Shown one piece after another: positions 1 to 11,100 of a DNA stretch of 64,000 bases. The notes beneath the pieces were generated by a model that worked only from the letters and a program-made list of their open reading frames with translations, made no database searches and was not told the DNA's origin. Origin of the DNA: Liopterus haemorrhoidalis (taxonomy: Eukaryota > Arthropoda > Insecta > Coleoptera > Dytiscidae). The position numbers were made by a program, and so were the translations under genes. Within the stretch, counting starts at the first letter, position 1. Each line of letters begins with the position of its first letter. Where the stretch lies: positions 27,532,800 to 27,596,799 of the forward strand of contig OZ020619.1 in the NCBI GenBank assembly GCA_963971575.1, given 5' to 3'.

Positions 1-1631
1 TTTATTTAAATAAATACATGGAAGACATTCGTTTGTAAGATTAACGGTAAAAAATAATTCTTGGAAAGTGGTTATAACACGATACTTCTATTGTTATGTA
101 AACAAAGAATATAATTAGAAAAGGACACTCGTGGAAAACCTACAATAACAATGTTACAAATGTTACATAATACTGTTACATTTAATTTACTATCATTCTA
201 ATCCTATTTGTGACCTACATCAATCTGCCCTAACCTAATCTTTCATTTGAAATCTGAATTGATTAAAAAATCTCTATTAGAAAACTTACAAAACCAAAAG
301 GATTACTGGATATATAATAGAAGATAGTTTTGATATTCAATATGCAGTATGAATCGCAAAAAGGGTTGACTATTAAACTCATTATTTACCTTTGTTCTTT
401 AATTAAAATCAGATTTGAGATGATTAGAGATAAAAGAATGTATAAAAGGAAAAATTGCATTGATATTTTTCAGTAGGTTTAGAATGGTGAACAACAAATG
501 ATTTAAATTTTCATTTACCATGTTTTCGGAGATGGAGTTTGATAATTGGACTGTGTTGGCCAGCGGCAGACCTCAAGCGAGGTAAATATAAATTCCCTAG
601 AATCACAAAAGTTTTTTTTATATTAAGACTAAGAAATTTAAACGCCACACGGGGTGACTTTAGATTTAAGTAGAGCCGCATTCAGAGTTCTTAAATCAAT
701 AGACTGTAGATTAGTGCTTGTAGTCTGTTGGTTGTCACTATAAGTTTGTCATATGGTAACGCGTTAAACTATTCATACCTCAAAATTTAATACGTTGTTC
801 TTTGTCGATTGTGGATAATTTTCTAAACTTATAGCTTGTGAGTTGTTTTAATGAGACAGACATATAAACACATTGGCTATCTCAGTCTATCAGTGACACC
901 GTAGCTATCGTATGCTTTTATATAACCAAACATTATGTCATCATTAACAAATCTTGCTCAAAATTACAAAGACTGACAGTAAATATGATCAATTTAGGTA
1001 ATTAGGTTAGGTTTAGTTAGTTAAAATCTAAAACAACAGAATTATAAAAACAATATTATATAGAAAACATTTTACGAAGCCATGTAGTTGATTTCAAGAC
1101 ACACAGATGTCGGATTATTCGTAACTCATTAATTTCAAACTGCTGTGAACGGTACGTAGAACATTAAAACAATGCATAAAAACATAACTTACAACATAAC
1201 AACGAACGGTCTACAACGTGTTAATTTAAAGAGCTCTGAATATGGCTTAACTTTCATAAAACCCCACCTAGCTTTAGATCTCCATCCAGAATGTGGATTA
1301 TTTAGATTAATTTATTGTGACAAAGAACACATTTTGCTGCTAGTAGAGTGCCTCCATGGAAGCAAAGGATGTAGTGCATACATTGCTCAATCAAACTGAA
1401 ATATTATTTGTAACATTTTTTGGCTAAAAGGTAATTTAAGTTATAGTTTGTATGGATATAATAATTACTTTATCTTCGACCATTAAATAATAAATGCATT
1501 AGGTGTCCAACTATAAATACATAATGCTGTTCATATAGCAACAAGTGTAAAAAAAGTGACGCGTTTAAAAAGTGCATGCGTTTCACCCCAAAAAAATTAA
1601 GGTTTTTTTATATTGCAAGTTTTTATTTTGT

Positions 1632-1706
1632 AAGTTAGTTAGTTAAAATGTTTGGCGCTCAGCAATGATAACTATTTGCGCTTCACACTGCCCATCTTTA
1701 TAACTA
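1632..1706 (-). repeat. Short retroposon-like repeat with (TAAC)n end, copy 1
   Basis: About 75 bp beginning (plus strand) with GTTAGTTAGTTAAAA, followed by GGCGCTCAGCAATGA and a stretch ending in CTGCCCATCTTTATAACTA. Related copies lie at 39206-39283, where a 14-bp target duplication proves insertion, and at 40245-40299. Read on the minus strand the unit ends in a TAAC tandem tail, as some SINEs and I-clade LINE ends do. The assignment to a retroposon is inference. Confidence 0.5.
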
Positions 1707-1750
1707 GAATTTTATTTATAAGTTACAATAAATAACAGTATTGTTGTATA

Positions 1751-1880
1751 CAGAGCCGTAGTCCACGCCCTGGAATCGGGGCCAGTGCAAGGGGCGCCAA
1801 TGGACGTTTTTGTTTTTCGCTATCACGTATATTTTGAAAGTGAAGATCTTTTTTAGGTTATCATTTGTAGTTTCACTTGC
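1751..1880. mobile_element. hAT-type MITE fragment (CAGAGCCG terminus)
   Basis: Begins CAGAGCCGTAGTCCACGCC, close to the CAGAGCCG termini of the complete hAT MITE at 31726-32042. It then carries a degenerate unit of the AAGTGAAGATCTTTTTT repeat seen in that MITE and in others. No second terminus or target duplication was found, so it is a fragment. Confidence 0.4.
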
Positions 1881-1899
1881 CTATTAAAATAAAAATACA

Positions 1900-2745
1900 A
1901 GTGTCTACTGTATGTATTTCTCGAGGGCGCTATTTTCAAAGATTTTGGAAAGGTGTTGTACAAACAAATTGTGCAGTATTTTACTAGCAACATTTTTTTC
2001 TCCAATAGTCAGTTTGGTTTTAGAAGTGATAAGAGCACTATATGTAGATGCAGTTTTGGACTTTGTCGCGGATGTTTCGGATGCATTAAAATCAGGGAAA
2101 TACTGTCTTAGTGTTTTTCTTGATTTAAGCAAGGCTTTTGACTGCATACCTCATGATATTTTATTAACCAAACTGTCTTTTTATTGATTTGACGACAAGA
2201 GCCGTGCCATGCTTAAATCATACTTATCTAACCGAAAACAGTTTACCCAATTTAAAAGTAGCGTTTCTGAATATCTTCCTTTACATTTTGGTATTCCCCA
2301 AGGTTGAGTTCTCGGACCGCTACTATTCTTAATATACGTTAACGACTTGCCTCTCACTGTGACATCTAAATCAATCCTTTACGCTGACAATACAACATTA
2401 CTAGATTGCAACTATGATGTAGATTCCCTTATTACGGAAAATGTTTCTCTGGTGAACAGTGCAAACTCTTGGTTATCTAGCAATAAACTAATTTTAAATA
2501 CAGATAAAACCCAGACCTTGCTACTGAGCACCAGAAATCATGATTTTGCCAATCCCCCTTTCGCTAAATTTCTTGGTATCCACGTTGATCCTTACCTTCG
2601 TTGGGATCTGCACGTGGATATACTCAGTCGTAAACTGCGATCGACCATGTATCTAGTAAGGAATCTGAAGCATGAAGTCAGCATAGATATTGTATTAAAG
2701 CCTATTTCTCCCTCTTTCACCTAACCTATGGGTTAATAATCTGTG
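1900..2745 (+). pseudogene. Non-LTR retrotransposon reverse transcriptase, decayed (copy A)
   Basis: Translation over several frames gives successive RT palm and thumb blocks. They are a QFGFR-like block near 2010, VFLDLSKAFDCIPHDILL (about 2115-2170), SYLSNRKQF, a GIPQG block followed by a stop (2290), and ILYADNTTLL (about 2376-2405), where the catalytic F/YADD is changed to YADN. A thumb region runs to a stop at 2722. At least two stops and a frameshift interrupt it, and no endonuclease domain is present, so it is a dead 5'-truncated copy. The clade is Jockey/CR1-like by motif style, but I cannot settle it. It ends where the foldback at 2749 begins. Confidence 0.8.
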
Positions 2746-2748
2746 GTC

Positions 2749-3147
2749 AAAAAATTAATGTGGTTCTTGGTAGATGTCATCTTTTTCGTTAATTTTTCTG
2801 GCTGGTTATATAGATGTTTGATGTCGGTTCCATGCTGTTCGAGTTCGGATGAAAACGTCATGTTGAAAAATTGTGCCCGTAACCTTGAATCCTGGTATAA
2901 TTAATTTATTCTTTTTTTCTCGACCTTGGTAATAATGTAACAGTTGATATTTTCGGGAATTATTAAACGATGGCATCTACCAAGAACCACATTAATTTTT
3001 TGTTAAGATATAAAATGAAGAAGATAATATAATATTATCGAAAACGGTCTTTTCAAACATTTTGTAATTTTTTTAATGACCTAATTCCCGAAAATATCAA
3101 CTGTTACATTATTAACAAGGTCGAGAAAAAAATAATAAATTAATTAA
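2749..3147. repeat. Foldback with two interleaved inverted repeats
   Basis: The 28-bp segment at 2749-2777 (core TGTGGTTCTTGGTAGATG) recurs inverted at 2972-3001. A second, longer segment at 2901-2964 (TTTCTCGACCTTGGTAATAA and onward) recurs inverted at 3083-3147. The two pairs interleave instead of nesting, which suggests a rearranged foldback MITE. No coding capacity. Confidence 0.65.
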
Positions 3148-3234
3148 ATTCATTGTAAGTACAACGTTAAATATCGCAACTAATTTCAATGCAGTAAAAT
3201 ACAGTAGAGTGTGGATTGGATGCGCACACTCTTC

Positions 3235-3490
3235 GGCAATTTAACAAAGAACCAATCAGATTACTTCTTTAGCCCGAACTCATCCGAGGAACAACGAAAT
3301 TCTGGTGCTAATTTTATATGTGTTATCAACTCATTGGCGTGTAGACAAAAACAGTGGTTATTTAATAAAATATCGTATAAGTTAATACAAGTAGATTGGA
3401 CGCCTATTTGTCCATGTCCTTAGAAATAAGTTTGATAACTAGATGTTTCTATCAAATATTGCATAACGTTCAAGAATTAATGATCGCACT
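3235..3490 (+). repeat. Dispersed repeat, copy 1
   Basis: This segment (AACCAATCAGATTACTTC, a CTCATTGGCGTGTAGA block, then TGTCCTTAGAAATAAGTTTG) matches 23465-23712 over its length with scattered substitutions. I see no coding signal or terminal repeat, so the class is unknown. Confidence 0.6.
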
Positions 3491-4731
3491 ATAGTAGTAA
3501 ACATCAGACATGTGCTCATTATTAGGCGTACAGCGTATCTCTCGTTTCTTTTAAGTTTTAAACCTGAACAAAATATTAGCTGTGTACGATGGATCCAAAT
3601 TGCTCAACTGAAACTAAACTTTATAGTTTCCAAATCCGTTGCCTTTCAAGATTGCTTGAAAGACCACGTGCTTGATCCATCGCGTCATATCCCTGTAAAT
3701 TTTAGTACTTATGCTCTATAAACGAAGAGATATAGTACGCCGGCGAACCTGCCCTACTGTAAGCGAGGAATCTTTATATTTGCGTTAGTCGGCAACGAAG
3801 AACCGAGCCCGGTAGTTGAGTTTTGTCGCGGACCGAGAGATCCAGCCTGTTGAACTAGATTCGCTCAAATCGCCTGTGTATGGCCGGTTAAGCACGCACG
3901 CGTGTAAAGATTCTACTACAACTTTGTCACTTGTGAGGACAACGTTGCGTTATATAATTTCTACAAACAACGAAATTATTTTAATGTTACGTTCATTTTA
4001 ATATTTCCTTAAGAAATTGCAGAAGTGAACTTTTGTGCCTCATTTGGAGTTTGCCGTGACGCACCCAGAGTATCCGTGGCCTTCCAATATTTAGATTTTT
4101 ATTCATGCCCCCCTAGAAATACACAGGTCCCCCCTGGGGGCCATATGGCCCCGACGAGTACCGGGATTTCGGATTGTTTTATTGACAAATAAAAACATGG
4201 CAAACAAAGTCTTGTTGTCGCTACAAGTCATCTAATATTTTTCATAACCATTTCAGGGTATATTTAGAATAAACGATTACAGTAGTGCATTTGGAACAAG
4301 TTGTGGGAAAAACATTGTACTTACCTTAGGTTGAAAAGAAGTTTACACCTTTGGACCAATGAAATGACTCAAAAGAGCCATCCGCTAAACATTCTTTTTC
4401 GGCGTGTAAGTAAATAACTATTGTGGACCTGGTACGAATCTTTTCCCGGGTCCCGCCGTTTGATTTCGACGGCACCTGTTTTAACCAGCAATTATGCGGG
4501 AAAATAAAACACCAGTAACTGCAGGTTTAATGATAAATGACCTTAAATGGTGAAAAGTAGTAATCAACTTGTTTATTTTGTTTTAAAAATAATACTCATT
4601 TATATTACCTTTATAGATCAATTTATAAGACAATACAAAGCGGATACTTTTCGCATTAAATATTCCAGTCTGTTCTATTCCCTGCATAATATTACAAAAC
4701 TAATAATTACAACTACTTTTGCTAGATAAAC
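3491..4731. other. No supported gene
   Basis: Short open frames at 3512-3721, 3816-4001 and 4547-4729 carry no recognisable motif and are not called. The segment from 3720 to 3990 is more GC-rich than its surroundings and could be part of an old repeat or LTR, but I found no TG...CA ends, primer-binding site or target duplication. Confidence 0.4.
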
Positions 4732-5136
4732 TTAGGTGGTATGGATACAGTTATGTTTACAACAGTTCGGAACGACTACAGCAATCTTCAAGGTTTGTCC
4801 CACGAGTAAGTCGACTTTTTGTGAATCATCAGAATTTCCGGATTCCACAGTTTGTTGCTGAGGAACCTCATTGATTATATTTTCTCCTGTTTCAGTATCT
4901 TCTCCGTTAGCAGTTCCTTCTTGCACGACTTTTACGCTGATTGCAACTAAACGCTCGGGTTCATTTTTAGGAACTTCTTTTAACTCCTTTGCCTTTCTCA
5001 TAAGATCAAGTAAACGGGTTTCATAATAAGTCAAGTAGGCACCTCTCTTAAAATAATCAACTAACTCTTTTTTCTCCATAAGTATTTTAATTTTGTCAGA
5101 CTTCTTCTTTGCTCTATAGATACTGGAAGTCAGAGA
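4732..5136 (-). CDS. Terminal exon of Myb/SANT-like gene
   Basis: Preceded by a pyrimidine-rich acceptor ending CAG at 5137. It opens SLTSSIYRAKKKSDKIKI, which completes the basic end of the DNA-binding domain begun in exon 1. It continues with ELVDYFKRGAYLTYYETRLL, a mixed-charge segment rich in E and N, and ends in a short Cys/His tail (CCKHNCIHTT). An ATG-initiated reading (140 residues from 5154) would include intronic sequence, so the spliced form is preferred. The function of the tail is unknown. Confidence 0.6.
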   Translation of the reverse strand, partial: SLTSSIYRAKKKSDKIKILMEKKELVDYFKRGAYLTYYETRLLDLMRKAKELKEVPKNEPERLVAISVKVVQEGTANGEDTETGENIINEVPQQQTVESGNSDDSQKVDLLVGQTLKIAVVVPNCCKHNCIHTT

Positions 5137-8100
5137 CTGTGAAAAGAAAAACAAAGTTATTACTTTTTATTTTGATGAGGATAGGATGATTTCAGTAATA
5201 GAAGCTAAAAAGATAGATCAAGATAAATACCGATAAAACAAGGCTCGTTACTAATATAATAAAGTAATACCATAACACCTCGCTTAGCGCTATCCTCGTG
5301 TAGCGCTGATTCGCTATAGCGCTCTTTTTTCTTGGAGTTCGTACTAACCACCATCCACAATCGCGTGGCGCAACGCAACATGCCATTAAGGATAGGTCTT
5401 AAACCACATATTACATGTTTCTTATACAAAACTATCAATCTAAAATTAAATTAGTCTATACCAATTCTTACTCTCTAAATAATACATACAATCTTGAACA
5501 AAAAACACCAATCAGTTTTCAAAATGAATACCTCTGACCGTTACACAGTTTTTAAGTCTCTTGGGGCATACGTCAATAGGTTTCTTGAAAATATTTTTGA
5601 TATTGAGAAGATTTTCAATCGCCAGAAAGACACGATGTATGCTACAAGTTCACGAGAAGCTTGTGAGAAAGCACCGATGATTCAGAATGGACATTACTGA
5701 GCTTCAGTTAGATGAATATTTTGGGAGTTACGGGGGGGGGGGGCGGAGTTACGAACAAACTGTTTTATTGCTTTTCAAAATATTCGCCTTTAAGATTTAT
5801 ATACTTTTACATGCGTTCAAACCAATTCTCGAAACATTTTTTCCAGTCTAAAGTTGGTATCTCAAAAACATGGTTTTCAAAGGTTTCAGCAGCTTCTTGA
5901 GGTAATGAAAATCGCTGTCCACGCATTTTTTGTTTGACATTGGGAAACAAAAAAAGTAGTTAGGAGATAAATCAGATGAATACGGGCAATGAAACATTAA
6001 TTCGATGTTTTTCTCCTTCAAATAATCAATTGTTTGACGTGTTGTATGGGAGCTTGAATTGTCATGATGAAGAATGATGCGACGTTTTTGGTTGTTTTTC
6101 CTGATTTTGTCGATGACTTCTGGCAAACAAATTGTTGTGTACCATTCAGCATTAACTGTTCTCCGATCCTCTAAAGGAATGATTGCGACATGTCCAGTAC
6201 AACCGAAGAAACAAGCGATCATTTTCTTGGAACTTGCTTCGTGAACAAACAACTTTTGTGGGTTTCGGTTCATCTTGGAAGACCCAAACAGTGGATTGTT
6301 GTTTAGTTTTCGGTTCATAGGAATAAATCCAGGTATCGTCACCTGTAACGATGTTGTATATGGATTTTGCAGTGCCTAGGTTGCATTTTTTTAGCATTCC
6401 CTTACACCAATCAACACGAGCCTTTTTTTGAGTTTCGGTCAAATTATGCGGAATCCATCGGGAACAGATCTTTTTCACAGCTAAATGTTCAAACAAAATC
6501 GAATGTATTGCAGTCTTCGATATGCCAAAGGATGCCTCTATCTCACGGTAAGTCACATGCCGATCTTCTTCAATCATTTGGCGCACAGCATCGATGTTTT
6601 TTTGAATCACAACCGATTTTGGTCGACCTTAACAAGATTCATCATTGACGGACGCACGACCACGACGAAATTCTGCAAACTCCAAACAGTCTTTTCTGAT
6701 GGTGCTTCATTACCAAAAGTTAAACGAAGCGAATCAATTCATTGTTGTTGAATTAGGCCTTTACTAAAAGCGTAAAAAATCATCCAACAAAAACCTTCAC
6801 GAGTAATATCCATTTTTTCACAAACTTTTTTTTAAAACACTCACTGTCATCTAGCGATTCTTCTCGAGAAAAAGTTTTAATTCTCATTTTTCATTTCTCG
6901 ACAAATGTAAAATTTGCGCGACGCCTTTACTTTAGTACTTTAAAGGTGATTATAATTTTAACATGTTTTTATCCTCTACAATATTTTCAACATTAAAAAA
7001 AGATGTATATTCTAATAATTATATAATTATTTTTCTCGAGATTTCTCGAGAAAATAAGTCTAATGTCGAGAAATCAGAAACACTACTGTCAACAAACTAC
7101 TCGGTCAATTTATAAGCTGCCACTGATTTCACAATAACAAATGTCAAATTTTACGAATAAAGTAATGACTCATTTCAATATTGTCATATAGTGGTCGTTG
7201 AAGTAGAAGTGAGGAAGAACTTGTAAATCTCTTGGACAAACTGAAGACTACTAGTGCAAATTACTGGTTGAAAATAAACTGTAACAAGACTTAAGTTATG
7301 ACCATTGATCGTGCAAACGATTCTATGGAAAAACCCCATAGAATTTCCGATTGGGAAGTTGTTGACAGTATGGTTTATCTAGGCTCACTTATCCATAGTT
7401 CAGGTACATGTGAATATGAAATACGACGTGTTGTAATGAGCAACCTGATTAAGATTTGGAAAGAGAAAAATATATCCTGTCAAACAAAATGCGCACTGGT
7501 AAAGTCCTCATCTTCTCTGTTTTTTATTACGCCTCTGAATCATGGATAATCAGAACAGCAGATAGGCGTCGCATAGAAGCATTTGAAATGTGGTGTTGGC
7601 GCCGCATATTACGAAACCCATGGACAGATTAGCGTACAAACATATCAGTTCTCGGGGAAACCAATCCTACCCAGCATCTTTTAAGTCTAACTTCTGTACG
7701 AATACTGAAGTTCTTTGGGCATGTAACCCGCCATAATAATTTGGAGAAACTTAACGTACAGGAGAAAGCAGATGGAAAGCGCCGCCGTAGTAGATCACCT
7801 ACTCGATGAATATTATATCCAATCTCACAGGGGGTCATTCCATGTCAAGTGGTCTGATTTCAGAGAAGTGCCCTGCTCGACCATCACGGATTTTGATGAA
7901 ATTTTGTATGGACATTCACAAATGTCCCCAACGAACATTGGTAAAGTTTTACGTTCATCCATGCAATACTTGCTGAGATTTAGTAATTTGTTTGACCCCA
8001 TACCGCAGCCTTCTATGTTATGACTCCGAGATTTCGACAACTTTGAGACACAGTATCTCTGCCAATATTTTGTTGAGAGAAACAAAACTTGGCCAACTTA

Positions 8101-11100
8101 TACAACTTTTTGCGCTCTATTAAACAAAATAATAAACAAATCTTCATGAGCGATTCCCGTGTAGAAAATTTGGATCAAACTTGGCCTAAAAAATTTGCAA
8201 CTCGAAAATTTTTTAAAGTTTAGCTTTTTATACCTCTGAAAGTAAAGGTACGATATACGTGAAATTTTGCACATAATAACTTATCAATACAAGGTTAACG
8301 AATATAAAATTTCACACTCCTAATATTTTTCATTAGTTCAGGAATTGAGTGTAAAGTTGATGATTTTTGTGAAAATGCTAAAAACAGGGTATATTTAGCC
8401 CACTTTTACAAAAATATACCCTCTGGAAACTGTTTTAAATTATTTTCATTAGAAAGAGCATGTTTTAATCCCCCTAAAAAAGTAGGACTGGTTTTTCATC
8501 CCTGGTATATAAGGCCTTAGAAATAGGAACAAAGTTGAGAACGTTTCTATCACATGCTGCTATCGCAATATCGCATGCATTCCATTATTTTTCATCTTGT
8601 TTGTTTTATACAGGCATTATAAGTACCTAAATTGCGTTGATCCATGGTGACATTGTCACTACCAGTTCAGAAACTTGAACCAGTAACCCCATCGCCATAG
8701 GGTCACGCCCGATAGCCGTGCAATACCAGCCACGGGTGGGTTTCCTGGTTGAGGATCCCAAGCCTCTAGTTTGGTTTCTTCGTTAAGGTTCCAAAGCCTT
8801 GTGTGGGTATCTGTCCGGTTCCCAAGCCAATGAATGGGCAGCTTATTCTAGGTTCCTAAGCCTGAAGTGGGTATCTTACATGGTTCCCAAGCCGAAGTCC
8901 ATGATGTTGGTATGAATTGCCAAATTCCAACTATTGCTTATTTATTATTGAATTTAGTAGCCACTTTCTTCAGTGTCACTTCTTGGAATTGATACTGTCG
9001 GCCTGATGACATAACTAATGGTGCTAGAAGGCCACAAATAAGGTGTTGTGATGGAACCCAACAAATATCTTTGAGTGTAAAATTGATGATTTTTGTGAAA
9101 ATTTTAGCCCACTTTTACAAAAATATACCTTCTGGAAACTGTTTTAAATTATTTTCATTAGAAAGAGCATGTTTTAAACCCCCTAAAAAAGTAGGATTGC
9201 TTTTTCTAGGTTCCTAAGCCTGAAGTAGGTATCTTACATGGTTCCCAAGCCGAAGTCCATGATGTTTGTATGAATTGCCAAATTCCAACTATTGCTTATT
9301 TATTATTGAATTTAGTAGCCACTTTCTTCAGTGTCACTTCTTGGAATTGATACTGTCGGCCTGGTGAAATAACTAATGGTGCTGGAAGGCCACAAATAAG
9401 GTGTTGTGCTGGAACCCAACAAATATCTTTTCTTTCGGGCCAATAAAATGAATGAGCCAAGCCTCGCGGATGCATAAATTTTACCCAAGCATCATTTTGT
9501 TCCAGAGAAATTTTTACAACATTGCCTACCCACCACTTATTGTTATAAATGCAGGCAACATAACCACCGGGAAATAGTTCGGCTAATTTTAAATTAGGAT
9601 CGACAGAATTGGAAAGTTTGGCCACAAAGTTAACTGTGTCATTTGAAACTTTGCTGACAGAAATCGAATTCAAATCAATTGGCACAAACTGGTGATGATC
9701 TCTTGTGTCAGCTATTGCGGTGCTAGCTTTCCATCTTTCTTCTTGCAGCGTCCTGTTTTCTTGAATTTCTTCAGTCGGAACATATATATATATATTTAAT
9801 GCCGTGAATGTTTTTGTCACAAAAGTTGAACAGATCTATTGGCGTCAGTATTTGATCGGTTAATGGTCGCTGGAGGCCGGTCAATTCGGGACTTTCCCGG
9901 CCAATTCGGCACGTTTAGTCACCGACCGCCGCTGCTAACAGTACAGAATTCTATACCCAAAACATGCTGACGCGTGACAGCACTAACAAAATATTTAAAA
10001 AATGTCATCAGTGTAGAACCACCGCTAGCAGACTAACAGATTCATATAGCGTACAAAAATTAATTGTACACTGTAAACTTCAGCAGGAATGAAAGGAAAG
10101 TGACACAATGTAAAAAAATACATATTGAAGTATATGACGTATCGATAGCAATATCCTCAACTTTGTCCCTATTTCTAAGGCCTTATATACCAGGGATGAA
10201 AAAGCAATCCTACTTTTTTAGGGGGTTTAAAACATGCTCTTTCTAATGAAAATAATTTAAAACAGTTTCCAGAAGGTATATTTTTGTAAAAGTGGGCTAA
10301 AATTTTCACAAAAATCATCAATTTTACACTCAAAGATATTTGTTGGGTTCCATCACAACACCTTATTTGTGGCCTTCTAGCACCATTAGTTATGTCATCA
10401 GGCCGACAGTATCAATTCCAAGAAGTGACACTGAAGAAAGTGGCTACTAAATTCAATAATAAATAAGCAATAGTTGGAATTTGGCAATTCATACAAACAT
10501 CATGGACTTCGGCTTGGGAACCATGTAAGATACCTACTTCAGGCTTAGGAACCTAGAATAAGCTGCCCATTCATTGGCTTGGGAACCGGACAGATACCCA
10601 CACAAGGCTTTGGAACCTTAACGAAGAAACCAAACTAGAGGCTTGGGATCCTTAACCAAGAAACCCACCCGTGGCTGGTATTGCACGGCTATCGAGCGTG
10701 AACCCTATGGCGATGGGGTTACTGGTTCAAGTTTCTGAACTGGTAATGACAATGTCACCATGGATCAACGTAATTTAGGTACTTATAATGCCTGTATAAA
10801 ACATACAAGATGAAAAATAATGGATTGCATGCGATATTGCGATAGCAGCATGTGATAGAAACGTTCTCAACTTTGTCCCTATTTCTAAGGCCTTATATGC
10901 CAGGGATGAAAAACCAATCCTACTTTTTTAGGGGGATTAAAATATGCTCTTTCTAATGAAAATAATTTAAAACAGTTTCCAGAGGGTATATTTTTGTAAA
11001 AGTGGGCTAAATATACCCTGTTTTTAGTATTTTCACAAAAATCATCAACTTTACACTCAATTCCTGAACTAATGAAAAATATTAGGAGTGTGAAATTTTA

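Larger units (their letters stand above)
1..1899. other. AT-rich stretch, no supported gene
   Basis: No reading frame here shows a recognisable domain. The longest open frame (1172-1399, plus, 75 codons) has no motif, no splice context and no neighbour that would make it a gene, so it is not called. Positions about 993-1045 resemble one arm of the foldback at 20460-20805. Two other short repeats (1632-1706 and 1751-1880) are listed separately. Confidence 0.5.

Noticed and set aside
3580..4000. LTR or LTR retrotransposon end
   Set aside because: GC-richer text only; no TG...CA boundaries, primer-binding site or second LTR found.
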